From NCBI GenBank assembly GCA_937899105.1, contig CALBPF010000051.1:1-50512 (forward strand): 50,512 nt of DNA. The letters run 5' to 3'. Every line of letters begins with the position of its first letter. The first letter of the stretch is position 1. Below are positions 1 through 7,256 of this stretch, one piece after another. The notes under the pieces were generated by a model. That model saw nothing but the letters and a program-made list of their open reading frames with translations. It searched no databases and was not told where the DNA came from. Made by a program: the position numbers and the translations under genes. The stretch comes from an uncultured Flammeovirgaceae bacterium (lineage in GTDB: Bacteria; Bacteroidota; Bacteroidia; Cytophagales; Cyclobacteriaceae).

Positions 1-936
1 CTAAAAGAGTTAGAAATAGCCTTTGGTAATAGTGAGTTAAGTTATGAAGGTAAAATTCAAATATTAGCCGAGTACATATCTTACCTGAGTCAAAGTCAGC
101 TGGAAAAACAAGGAGTAAGTCTTTCAAAAAAAATAATTGAATTACATAATGAAGAAGCTGGCGCGTATGCCATGTATGGTGATATATTGCAGGCGTTAGG
201 AAGGTCAGAAGAGGCCCGGCAACAATACATTAAAGGTCTTAACTATGATCAATCCAATTTCACTGTTTGGCAAAACGTAATCCAACTCACCTTCGATGCA
301 AATAAAATTGATAGTGTTATTTATTTTTCTGAGCAAGCACTCGAACTCTTTCCTAATCAAAGCGCCTTTTTTTACTATAATGGTGTTGCTAATCTCCAAA
401 AAAGAAATTATGAAGAAGCCATAGTTAATTTGGAGCAAGGTAAACGGTTGTCCTCGGCAAACCTTGGTCTTGTTGGCGCATTTAACGGTATGCTGGGCGA
501 TGCATATAATGGCACCAAAGAGTATGAAAAGTCTGATCTCGCGTATGAAGCAGCACTGGACTTTGATCCAGACAATGATGGCATACTGAATAATTATAGT
601 TACTACCTGGCCCTAAGGAAAGAAAAGCTAGAAAAAGCTGAAAAAATGGCGGAGCGCGTAGTTAAAAATAATCCTGAAAATGCTACCTACATTGATACTT
701 ACGCATGGGTTCTATTCATGACAGGGAAGTACAAAGAGGCTAAAAAAGTAATGCAGCGGGCATTCGATAAAGATCCTGACAACGTATCGGCTATTCACTA
801 CGAGCACTTTGGCGATATACTTTTTAAACTGGGCGATGTTGATGCAGCTGTAAAGAATTGGAAAATTGCAAAAGGTATGAACCCGAATGCAGAACTTATT
901 GATCAAAAAATAGCTCATCGTAAATTGAATGATTAA
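1..936 (+). CDS. TPR-repeat protein (5' end outside window)
   Basis: The reading frame is open from base 1, so the N-terminus lies upstream; 311 residues are visible. They consist of at least six degenerate tetratricopeptide repeats (for example around 'AYAMYGDILQALGRSEEA' and 'YAWVLFMTGKYKEA'), the helix-turn-helix pattern used for protein-protein contacts. The stop overlaps the start of the DUF4292 lipoprotein gene by 8 nt, suggesting translational coupling and a shared envelope role with it and the EnvC-like gene. An internal ATG at 172 is not the start, because repeat-like sequence continues upstream of it. The partner proteins cannot be read from the sequence. Confidence 0.85.
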   Translation, partial: LKELEIAFGNSELSYEGKIQILAEYISYLSQSQLEKQGVSLSKKIIELHNEEAGAYAMYGDILQALGRSEEARQQYIKGLNYDQSNFTVWQNVIQLTFDANKIDSVIYFSEQALELFPNQSAFFYYNGVANLQKRNYEEAIVNLEQGKRLSSANLGLVGAFNGMLGDAYNGTKEYEKSDLAYEAALDFDPDNDGILNNYSYYLALRKEKLEKAEKMAERVVKNNPENATYIDTYAWVLFMTGKYKEAKKVMQRAFDKDPDNVSAIHYEHFGDILFKLGDVDAAVKNWKIAKGMNPNAELIDQKIAHRKLND

Positions 937-1684
937 CAAGTATTCGACTCTTATTGCCTTTTCGCTATTACTAACTTTAGGCGCTTGTAGTAAAAAAATC
1001 ACAGGTATTGGAGTTGTAGATGATTCTAATACGCTGGCTGTTAAACAAGTGGATTTCGACTATTTTTCAGGTAAGGCTAAAATAAATTATAAGGACAGTG
1101 AGTTAGATATTAAAGCAAAGGCCAATGTAAGGATGAAAAAGGACAGTGTCATCTGGATAGCCTTCTCGGCGGTTGGTATTCAGGGAGCAAGATGTCTTAT
1201 AAATAAGGACTCTGTAACCATTGTCAATCTGTTCAAAAAAGAATATTATGTCTACGAGTACGATTCTCTAAGTAAACAATTTAATATCAACATTGATTTT
1301 GAATCCATTCAGTCAGCTGCTATGGGCAATCTTGTTCAGGTAAACGGTAAAGAGGACAACGTGGAAAAAACTGATGATTTTTTCATTCTTAAACAGAATT
1401 CAGGCTCTGTGGTCATTGATAATTTCGTTAACCCTCAGACGATGAAAGTCGAACGTGTTCATATGATCGAAAATGAATCAAAGAATTCTGCCACCATTAA
1501 CTATTACGACTTTCAGATGGTCGAAAATCAGGCTTTTCCGTTTTCAGCGGTTATTTCATTATTTTACAAGGCTGATAATAAAACGCTAAACACGCTTATT
1601 GAATTCGAATATAACAAGGCAGAAATTGAAGACAAAGAACTCAGATTCCCATTCAATATTCCAAAAAAATATGTTCGTAGGTAG
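929..1684 (+). CDS. DUF4292 family lipoprotein
   Basis: The 251-residue product starts with a lipoprotein signal peptide ending in a lipobox (L-G-A-C, lipidated Cys about residue 20), so it is expected to be membrane-anchored, probably in the outer membrane. The remainder matches my recollection of DUF4292, a Bacteroidota family: a beta-rich domain with a 'DSVIWIAFSAVGIQGAR' core. The pattern of consecutive amphipathic strands recalls LolA/LolB-type lipoprotein carriers, but that is inference. The gene overlaps the TPR gene upstream by 8 nt and the EnvC-like gene downstream by 14 nt, so the three are probably one translationally coupled unit. No biochemical function can be assigned from sequence. 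Confidence 0.85.
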   Translation: MINKYSTLIAFSLLLTLGACSKKITGIGVVDDSNTLAVKQVDFDYFSGKAKINYKDSELDIKAKANVRMKKDSVIWIAFSAVGIQGARCLINKDSVTIVNLFKKEYYVYEYDSLSKQFNINIDFESIQSAAMGNLVQVNGKEDNVEKTDDFFILKQNSGSVVIDNFVNPQTMKVERVHMIENESKNSATINYYDFQMVENQAFPFSAVISLFYKADNKTLNTLIEFEYNKAEIEDKELRFPFNIPKKYVRR

Positions 1685-2867
1685 ACTCTTGCCTATTCTT
1701 TTCTTCTTTTTCATTTCAGCTGGCTCTACCACACTTTTTGCTCAAAAAACGAAGGTACAACTTCAAAAAGAAAAGCAGGAGAATCTAAAAAAAATTCAAG
1801 AGGCTGAAAAAATTCTTGCTGAAACAAAAAGTCAAAAACAGAATACAATTGGACAGCTTAATGCATTAAGCCAAAGAATTAAGACCCAAGAAGCTTTAAT
1901 AGGTTCTATACGCAAGGAAGTGGTTTTACTCAATGGTGAGATCGATGAAAATAATCTGATCATTAACACTCTGGAAGAAGATGTCTTAAAGTTGAAAGAG
2001 GAATATGGCGCTATGGTCTATTCTGCATATAAGGCAAACCAAGGTTTCAATAAACTTACTTTTTTATTTTCGGCATCATCTTTCAATCAATTTTTAATGC
2101 GATTGAAATATATGGAGCAATATGGTGAAGCCAGACAAAAACAAACAGAACAGATTGAAAAAGTACAAGAAACCCTTACCAGCCAGATCACAATCATTCA
2201 AAGCAGGATGTCTGAAAAGAATATCTTACTGGCCGAGCAACTAAAGGAAGGAAAAAGTTTAAGCCAGCTTAAAGACTCAAAAAATAAGCTTGTGGCCAAC
2301 CTCCAGAAAGAGGAGAAAAAACTCTTGTCAGATTTGGAAAACCGACGAACCGCAGTGGCTAAACTTGAAAAATATATCAATGATATCATCAAAGAAGAAA
2401 TGGAAAAATCCAGGCTGGCAGAAAAAAAAGATAGCGAAGCGACCCTGAGATTATCCAACAATTTTGCAGAGAATAAATCTAAGCTGCCTTGGCCGGTTAA
2501 AGGTTTTGTAGCACAAAAGTTTGGTAGACAGAATCACCCTGTATTGAAGCGTATTGTACTTGAAAATACTGGTATTCAGATTCAAACAACTCAGAATGAA
2601 ACCGTGAAATCAATTTTTGATGGAGTAGTAAGCCAAGTGGCGTTTATAAAGTATTTAGGAAACACATTATTGGTAAGCCATGGAGACTATTTTACCGTTT
2701 ATGCCGGTATGAAGGATGTATTCGTAAAAAGAGGTCAGCAAATCATAACAGGGCAAGAATTAGGCACTGTTCTTACAAATCAAGAAGGCGTCTCAGAACT
2801 TAAATTTGAAATTAGAAAAAATGAAAAGCCTTTGGATCCCCAACAGTGGCTCCGTGGTCAAAGCTAA
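1671..2867 (+). CDS. EnvC-like murein hydrolase activator (coiled coil + LytM)
   Basis: A 398-residue exported protein. I chose ATG 1671 because it is directly followed by a hydrophobic signal peptide ending near 'TLFAQ'; an upstream in-frame ATG at 1599 would bury that signal. Residues about 30-250 are a long charged coiled coil, and about 272-395 a LytM/peptidase-M23 domain. The zinc ligands of active M23 enzymes appear replaced: the usual HxGxD is 'NTGIQIQ' and the terminal HxH is 'ELKFEI'. This matches EnvC-type proteins, which activate cell-wall amidases at division rather than cutting murein themselves. The start overlaps the DUF4292 gene. The family is clear; the activator role is inferred from the missing ligands. 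Confidence 0.87.
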   Translation: MFVGRLLPILFFFFISAGSTTLFAQKTKVQLQKEKQENLKKIQEAEKILAETKSQKQNTIGQLNALSQRIKTQEALIGSIRKEVVLLNGEIDENNLIINTLEEDVLKLKEEYGAMVYSAYKANQGFNKLTFLFSASSFNQFLMRLKYMEQYGEARQKQTEQIEKVQETLTSQITIIQSRMSEKNILLAEQLKEGKSLSQLKDSKNKLVANLQKEEKKLLSDLENRRTAVAKLEKYINDIIKEEMEKSRLAEKKDSEATLRLSNNFAENKSKLPWPVKGFVAQKFGRQNHPVLKRIVLENTGIQIQTTQNETVKSIFDGVVSQVAFIKYLGNTLLVSHGDYFTVYAGMKDVFVKRGQQIITGQELGTVLTNQEGVSELKFEIRKNEKPLDPQQWLRGQS

Positions 2868-2907
2868 CTTGCCGTTCAGCGATTATTTTTACTGCTTAAA
2901 CATCTTC

Positions 2908-2939
2908 TTTTCTGGTTGATCAATTAATATCTATCTTTA
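2908..2939 (+). promoter_or_regulatory. Putative promoter for tatA-gatA
   Basis: TTTT (2908-2911), 20 nt spacer, TATCTTTA (2932-2939), a seven-of-eight match to the Bacteroidota -7 consensus TAnnTTTG, about 40 nt before the tatA start in the 113-nt gap after the EnvC-like gene. Assigned by consensus only. Confidence 0.45.
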
Positions 2940-2980
2940 CATAGATTTAAGAAAGTACAATACCATCTAATACTACAAAT

Positions 2981-3190
2981 ATGCATAGCTTGTTCGCTAT
3001 AGGAATGCCAGGAGGTTGGGAATGGATCATAATAATATTAGTAGTTCTGATTTTCTTTGGGGCAAAGAAAATTCCTGAATTGGCAAGAGGTTTAGGACGT
3101 GGTATACGCGAGTTCAAGGATGCCACTAAGGAAATAAAAAAAGACATTGAAGAGTCTTCCAGCTCGACGGATGAGACTGTAAAAAAGTAG
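2981..3190 (+). CDS. tatA: Twin-arginine translocase subunit TatA
   Basis: The 69-residue protein has the TatA/E architecture: a short periplasmic N-terminus, one transmembrane helix ('WEWIIIILVVLIFFGAKKIP'), the conserved hinge leading into the amphipathic helix 'PELARGLGRGIREFKDA', and a charged tail. TatA oligomerises to form the pore through which folded, twin-arginine-tagged proteins cross the inner membrane. The length is at the short end of the family, which is usual in Bacteroidota. It lies 18 nt upstream of gatA, apparently in the same transcript. TatC is not in the window. Confidence 0.93.
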   Translation: MHSLFAIGMPGGWEWIIIILVVLIFFGAKKIPELARGLGRGIREFKDATKEIKKDIEESSSSTDETVKK

Positions 3191-3208
3191 TCTACCTCAC
3201 AATTTAAC

Positions 3209-4627
3209 ATGTATACTTCATTAGATCTCATCCGCAAGGATTTGCTTAATGGGTCTATCAGCTGTAAACAACTTGTTGAGGATTATCTCGATAATATCTA
3301 CAAATACCAGTATTTAAATGCCATAACAGAGGTATATGCAGAGGAAGCGGTCGCCCGAGCCAGATCTATTGACGCCAGATTAAATCAAAACAAAGCAGGC
3401 AAACTTGCAGGTATGGTGATCACCATAAAAGACGTCTTCTGCTACAAAGATCATGTTCTCCAATGCAGCGGCGAGATCCTTGGTGATTTTGAGTCCCAAT
3501 TTAATGCTACGGTTATTGATCGATTAATCGCTGAAGATGCAATAATTATAGGGCGAACCAATTGCGATGAATTTGCCATGGGCAGTAGCAATGAAAATTC
3601 TGCCTTTGGTCCTGTTAAGAATGGTTTGGACTCGGATCGTGTACCCGGTGGCTCATCTGGGGGGGCGGCTGTAAGTGTTCAAATGAATATGTGCTTAGTA
3701 GCGCTGGGCTCGGACACAGGAGGTTCAGTAAGACAACCAGCTGCTTTTTGCGGTATTTTAGGTCTCAAACCTACCTATTCCAGAATATCTCGCCATGGAC
3801 TAGTCGCCTACGCATCTTCATTTGACTGCGTAGGTATTTTTTCAAAAGAAATAGATTCCTTATCAACGGTTCTTGAAGCAATTGCAGGAACGGATGATTT
3901 CGATAGTACGGTCTCCAAAAGGGAAGTGCCGGCTTATACTATAAAATCAGCAAACGGCGTTAAATATAAATTAGCTTATATTAAAGAAACTTTAGAGAGT
4001 GAAGGCATTTCTAGTGATGTTAAGACCAATTTTAAGACCCAAATTGAAATACTTAAAAAAGAAGGACATATTGTTGAAGAAGTAGATTTTCCATTCCTTG
4101 AATATGTACTCCCTACTTACTATATCCTCACCTGGGCAGAAGCCAGCTCTAATCTATCACGCTACGACGGTGTTAGATATGGTTACCGCAGTAAGATGAC
4201 TACCGACGTTCATTCCCTATACAAAAAAAGCCGGACAGAAGGGTTTGGTGAGGAGGTAAAGCGTAGAATCATGCTGGGAACATTTGTTCTTAGCGCCAAT
4301 TACTACGATGCATACTACACTAAAGCACAGAAAGTGAGAAGCTTGATTCGTAAAGAAACTAAACGTATTTTAAACAAATATGACTTTATCTTAACACCAA
4401 CTACGCCTTCTACAGCGTTTAAGATAGGTAATACAAGTGATCCTTTGGAAATGTACCTGGCAGATCTATATACAGTACAGGCATCGGTAGCAGGTTTACC
4501 GGCGATATCGCTACCATGTGGCTATTGTTCTAAGAATATGCCTATTGGACTTCAGGTGATGGCAAATGATTTTAAAGAGGCCAACTTACTTGAGTTTTCC
4601 AGCTATTTTTTAAACTTAGATAAATGA
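3209..4627 (+). CDS. gatA: Asp-tRNA(Asn)/Glu-tRNA(Gln) amidotransferase subunit A
   Basis: The 472-residue amidase-signature enzyme releases ammonia from glutamine for the GatCAB complex, which converts mischarged Glu-tRNA(Gln) and Asp-tRNA(Asn) into the correct aminoacyl-tRNAs. The Lys-cisSer-Ser catalytic triad is visible: Lys in 'VITIKDVFC', the cis-Ser in 'GGSSGG', and the nucleophilic Ser in 'GSDTGGSVRQPA'. The 'RTNCDEFAMGSSNENSAFG' stretch is characteristic of GatA rather than other amidases. Length is normal. Its TGA overlaps the ATG (4624) of the transglycosylase gene in an ATGA junction. gatB and gatC are not in the window. Confidence 0.96.
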   Translation: MYTSLDLIRKDLLNGSISCKQLVEDYLDNIYKYQYLNAITEVYAEEAVARARSIDARLNQNKAGKLAGMVITIKDVFCYKDHVLQCSGEILGDFESQFNATVIDRLIAEDAIIIGRTNCDEFAMGSSNENSAFGPVKNGLDSDRVPGGSSGGAAVSVQMNMCLVALGSDTGGSVRQPAAFCGILGLKPTYSRISRHGLVAYASSFDCVGIFSKEIDSLSTVLEAIAGTDDFDSTVSKREVPAYTIKSANGVKYKLAYIKETLESEGISSDVKTNFKTQIEILKKEGHIVEEVDFPFLEYVLPTYYILTWAEASSNLSRYDGVRYGYRSKMTTDVHSLYKKSRTEGFGEEVKRRIMLGTFVLSANYYDAYYTKAQKVRSLIRKETKRILNKYDFILTPTTPSTAFKIGNTSDPLEMYLADLYTVQASVAGLPAISLPCGYCSKNMPIGLQVMANDFKEANLLEFSSYFLNLDK

Positions 4628-6006
4628 AATTTTTATTTACACTCATTTTTTTAACTTGTTTCAGGCTTCTCCATGGGGCGGATTCTGATTCGACCAACAC
4701 CAAACTTACTAACATAAAATAAGAAATAAATCAGTCGGCATACGAGTATATACCAGGAGAACTCGACTATGACCTGACAGCTGATCGGTTGAGCTGCATT
4801 CAAAAAGAAATCCCTTTAAATTTTAACACACGGGTCCATGCTTTTATCAATTATTTTGCCGTAAAAGACAGAGAGTATACAAAAATGATGCTTAGAAGGA
4901 AAAATTTGTACTTTCCTCTGTTCGAGAAATACTTGAAAAAGTACCGGCTCCCTGATGAATTAAAATATTTATCGATAATCGAGTCAGGATTAAACCCAAA
5001 AGCAGTTTCCAGAGCCAGAGCTGTAGGTTTATGGCAATTTATGGCTTACACAGGCCGTCAATATGGCCTGCACCAAGATTGGTACTCGGATGAGCGCATG
5101 GATCCGGAAAAATCCACTGAAGCCGCCTGTAAATTTTTAAAGCAACTCTACGGTATGTTTGGCGATTGGGAACTAGCCATAGCTGCCTATAATACCGGAC
5201 CTGGCAACGTTAGGAAAGCCATAAGGAGGTCCGGTTATAAGAAGAAATTCTGGGAGATATATCCGCATTTATATCGCGAAACAAGGAGTTACTTACCACA
5301 GTTTGTAGCAATGATCTATGTTATGAATTATGCAGAAGAACACAATTTTTATGAAAATGGAGTAGAATATGCGGTTGAATCCGATACATTATTATTGAAG
5401 TCGTATGTGCACCTGGAAACGCTGGCCAATCAGATAGGTATCTGCGAACATGATTTAAAAAAACTTAACCCCGGGCTCAAACAGGGTGTACTGCCTGAAT
5501 CCGGAAAAGCACGAATACTTCGAATACCTGCAGATGCTAAAATTTTATTGGCAAAAGAAAGAACCTCGATTCTAGACAGCGCTGGAAAGGTAGGAAAGAA
5601 AAAGTTAGAATACCTTGCCAGAAATAGTGTTGGTAGTACCTATGACCGTAATAAATTAGTACACAGAGTAAGAAGTGGAGATGTTCTCGGCACTATTGCC
5701 CAACGCTACGGTGTAAGAGTTTCAGATTTAAAAAAATGGAATAATATAAGAGGGAATACCATTAGAATAGGGCAACGCTTAAGTATTTGGCAAAGAAATA
5801 ATTACCGAGCCCCCAAGGCATCGGCTAAAAAAAAGAAGCCGACGATAGTACTGGCCGGAAAGCAAACGTATACCGTACGCCCGGGGGATACACTTTGGGA
5901 TATATCAAGAATGTTTGAAGGATTAAGTATTGAAAAAATAAAACAGTTGAACAAGCTGAATAATAATAAAATCAAACCGGGTCAGAAGCTTATTATTGGC
6001 ACCTAA
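4624..6006 (+). CDS. MltD-like lytic transglycosylase with two LysM domains, interrupted by an in-frame TAA
   Basis: Counting from ATG 4624 (ATGA overlap with gatA) the frame encodes a signal peptide ('MKFLFTLIFLTCFRLLHG'), a TAA at 4720-4722 (codon 33), then about 428 residues without further stops. The mature part has a Slt/MltD domain with the catalytic Glu in 'LSIIESGLNP' (about residue 120) and 'GLWQFM', 'AAYNTGPGNV' motifs, then two LysM peptidoglycan-binding repeats ('HRVRSGDVLGTIA', 'YTVRPGDTLWDIS'). Such enzymes cleave the glycan strand to 1,6-anhydromuropeptides. The first start after the stop is TTG 4789, but residues before it ('YEYIPGELDYDLTADRLSCI') resemble family sequence and a product from there would lack a signal peptide. 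So the gene looks broken, misread in sequencing, or read through. Confidence 0.85.
4720..4722 (+). other. In-frame TAA between signal peptide and mature domain
   Basis: Reading from ATG 4624, codon 33 is TAA. The frame upstream encodes a clear signal peptide, and the frame downstream continues without any shift into the transglycosylase. A single base change to AAA, CAA, GAA or TTA would restore a full-length gene. Confidence 0.9.
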
Positions 6007-6022
6007 ACTTCTTTTTCAAAGC

Positions 6023-6055
6023 TTTTCCATACATTATTAGTGACTTTTAGGTTTG
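6023..6055 (+). promoter_or_regulatory. Putative promoter for the DUF4837 gene
   Basis: TTTT (6023-6026), 21 nt spacer, then TAGGTTTG (6048-6055), an exact match to the Bacteroidota -7 consensus TAnnTTTG, placed 25 nt before the ATG at 6081. Confidence 0.55.
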
Positions 6056-6080
6056 ATCGAATTATGAAAAATAAATATTT

Positions 6081-7178
6081 ATGAGCTCCAGGTTATCAGT
6101 CCTTTTCATTCTTGTTTCGACTATTATAATTTCATGCACCGGCGATAAAAGTGGAGATAGTAATAGCAGATTACTGCCTAAAGCAACCGGAAGAGCTGGT
6201 GAAATGATCATAGTAACAGACTCTGCACACTGGGCGGGAGAGCTGGGAAAGGCTCTAAAAGAAACCTTTAGGGAAGAAGTTAGCGGCCTACCACGGGAGG
6301 AATATCTTTTTAAGGTAAATCGAGTTGACCCAAGGAAATTAAACGACCTGCTAAAAGGGGTAAAAAATTTAGTTTTTGTGATGGCTTTGGACAGCAGGTC
6401 GGCTGAAACCAGAGCCCTGAAAAGCTACTTCACTGAATCGTCTATTGAGCGCATCAAGAAAGACCCTGATATTTTTGTGCATACGGTTAAAGATGAATAT
6501 GCCAAAGGTCAGAATATAATGTACCTATTTAGCAGTACAGAAAAAGCTTTAACAGAAAAAGTGAAGGCCAACAAAGAGCTAATTCAGACCTACTTCAATC
6601 AAGCAGAAAATGAACGCTTGAAAGCAGGTTTGTATAAGGCTAAAATTCCTGTTGGACTTCGTGATCTGTTAAGAAAAGATCACAACTGTTCTATGACCTT
6701 ACCTTTTGGATACCAGCAAGTGGTTAACGAAAATGGTTTTGTATGGTTCAGGCAAATAAATGATGAAAGTGATAAAAATGTTTTCATCACCTACAAGGAT
6801 TATAAGTCTCAAACCCAATTTGAAAAAGATAATCTTATAGCCTTTCGCGATTCCGTTGCGCGTGAACAACTTTTTGAAGATCCGGACTATCCGGATACTC
6901 ATATTTTAACAGAGACGAAGGTTCCTTATATACCGGTAGTAACAGAGGTAATCACATTCAATGGTAGCTACGCCGTGGAAATGAGAGGTCTTTGGAAAAC
7001 GGCTAATATATCTATGGGTGGCCCATTTGTAGGATATGCTCTCGTAGACGAAGAGCTAGGTAGACTGTACTATGTGGAAGGTTTTGTATACAGTCCGGGA
7101 AAAAACCAAAGAGAATTTATGAGAGAAATGGAAGTGATTTTATCTACATTCCGAACTTCCAACCAATTCGGCTCATAA
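6081..7178 (+). CDS. DUF4837 family lipoprotein
   Basis: A 365-residue protein with a lipoprotein signal ending in I-I-S-C (lipidated Cys about residue 19). The rest resembles DUF4837, a Bacteroidota-specific family of unknown function: 'LPKATGRAGEMIIVTDSAHW' near the mature N-terminus, a central 'DLLRKDHNCSMTLPFGYQ', and a C-terminal 'MGGPFVGYALVDEE...GFVYSPGKNQREFMREMEVIL' region. Length is as I recall for the family. It is preceded by its own putative promoter and lies between a cell-wall enzyme and maeB, so the envelope location is clear but the neighbours give no strong functional hint. Confidence 0.8.
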   Translation: MSSRLSVLFILVSTIIISCTGDKSGDSNSRLLPKATGRAGEMIIVTDSAHWAGELGKALKETFREEVSGLPREEYLFKVNRVDPRKLNDLLKGVKNLVFVMALDSRSAETRALKSYFTESSIERIKKDPDIFVHTVKDEYAKGQNIMYLFSSTEKALTEKVKANKELIQTYFNQAENERLKAGLYKAKIPVGLRDLLRKDHNCSMTLPFGYQQVVNENGFVWFRQINDESDKNVFITYKDYKSQTQFEKDNLIAFRDSVAREQLFEDPDYPDTHILTETKVPYIPVVTEVITFNGSYAVEMRGLWKTANISMGGPFVGYALVDEELGRLYYVEGFVYSPGKNQREFMREMEVILSTFRTSNQFGS

Positions 7179-7256
7179 CCTACCCAACTTCTTGTGAAAC
7201 AGGCAGGATACTGGCCTGCATTTCTTATTTTAGCCGATTGATTTTTAGGAAGAATT

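Noticed and set aside
7200..7233. Terminator plus promoter between the DUF4837 gene and maeB
   Set aside because: The CAGGC/GCCTG stem is only 5 bp, the tail is weak, and TATTTTAG has no upstream box at the right distance.
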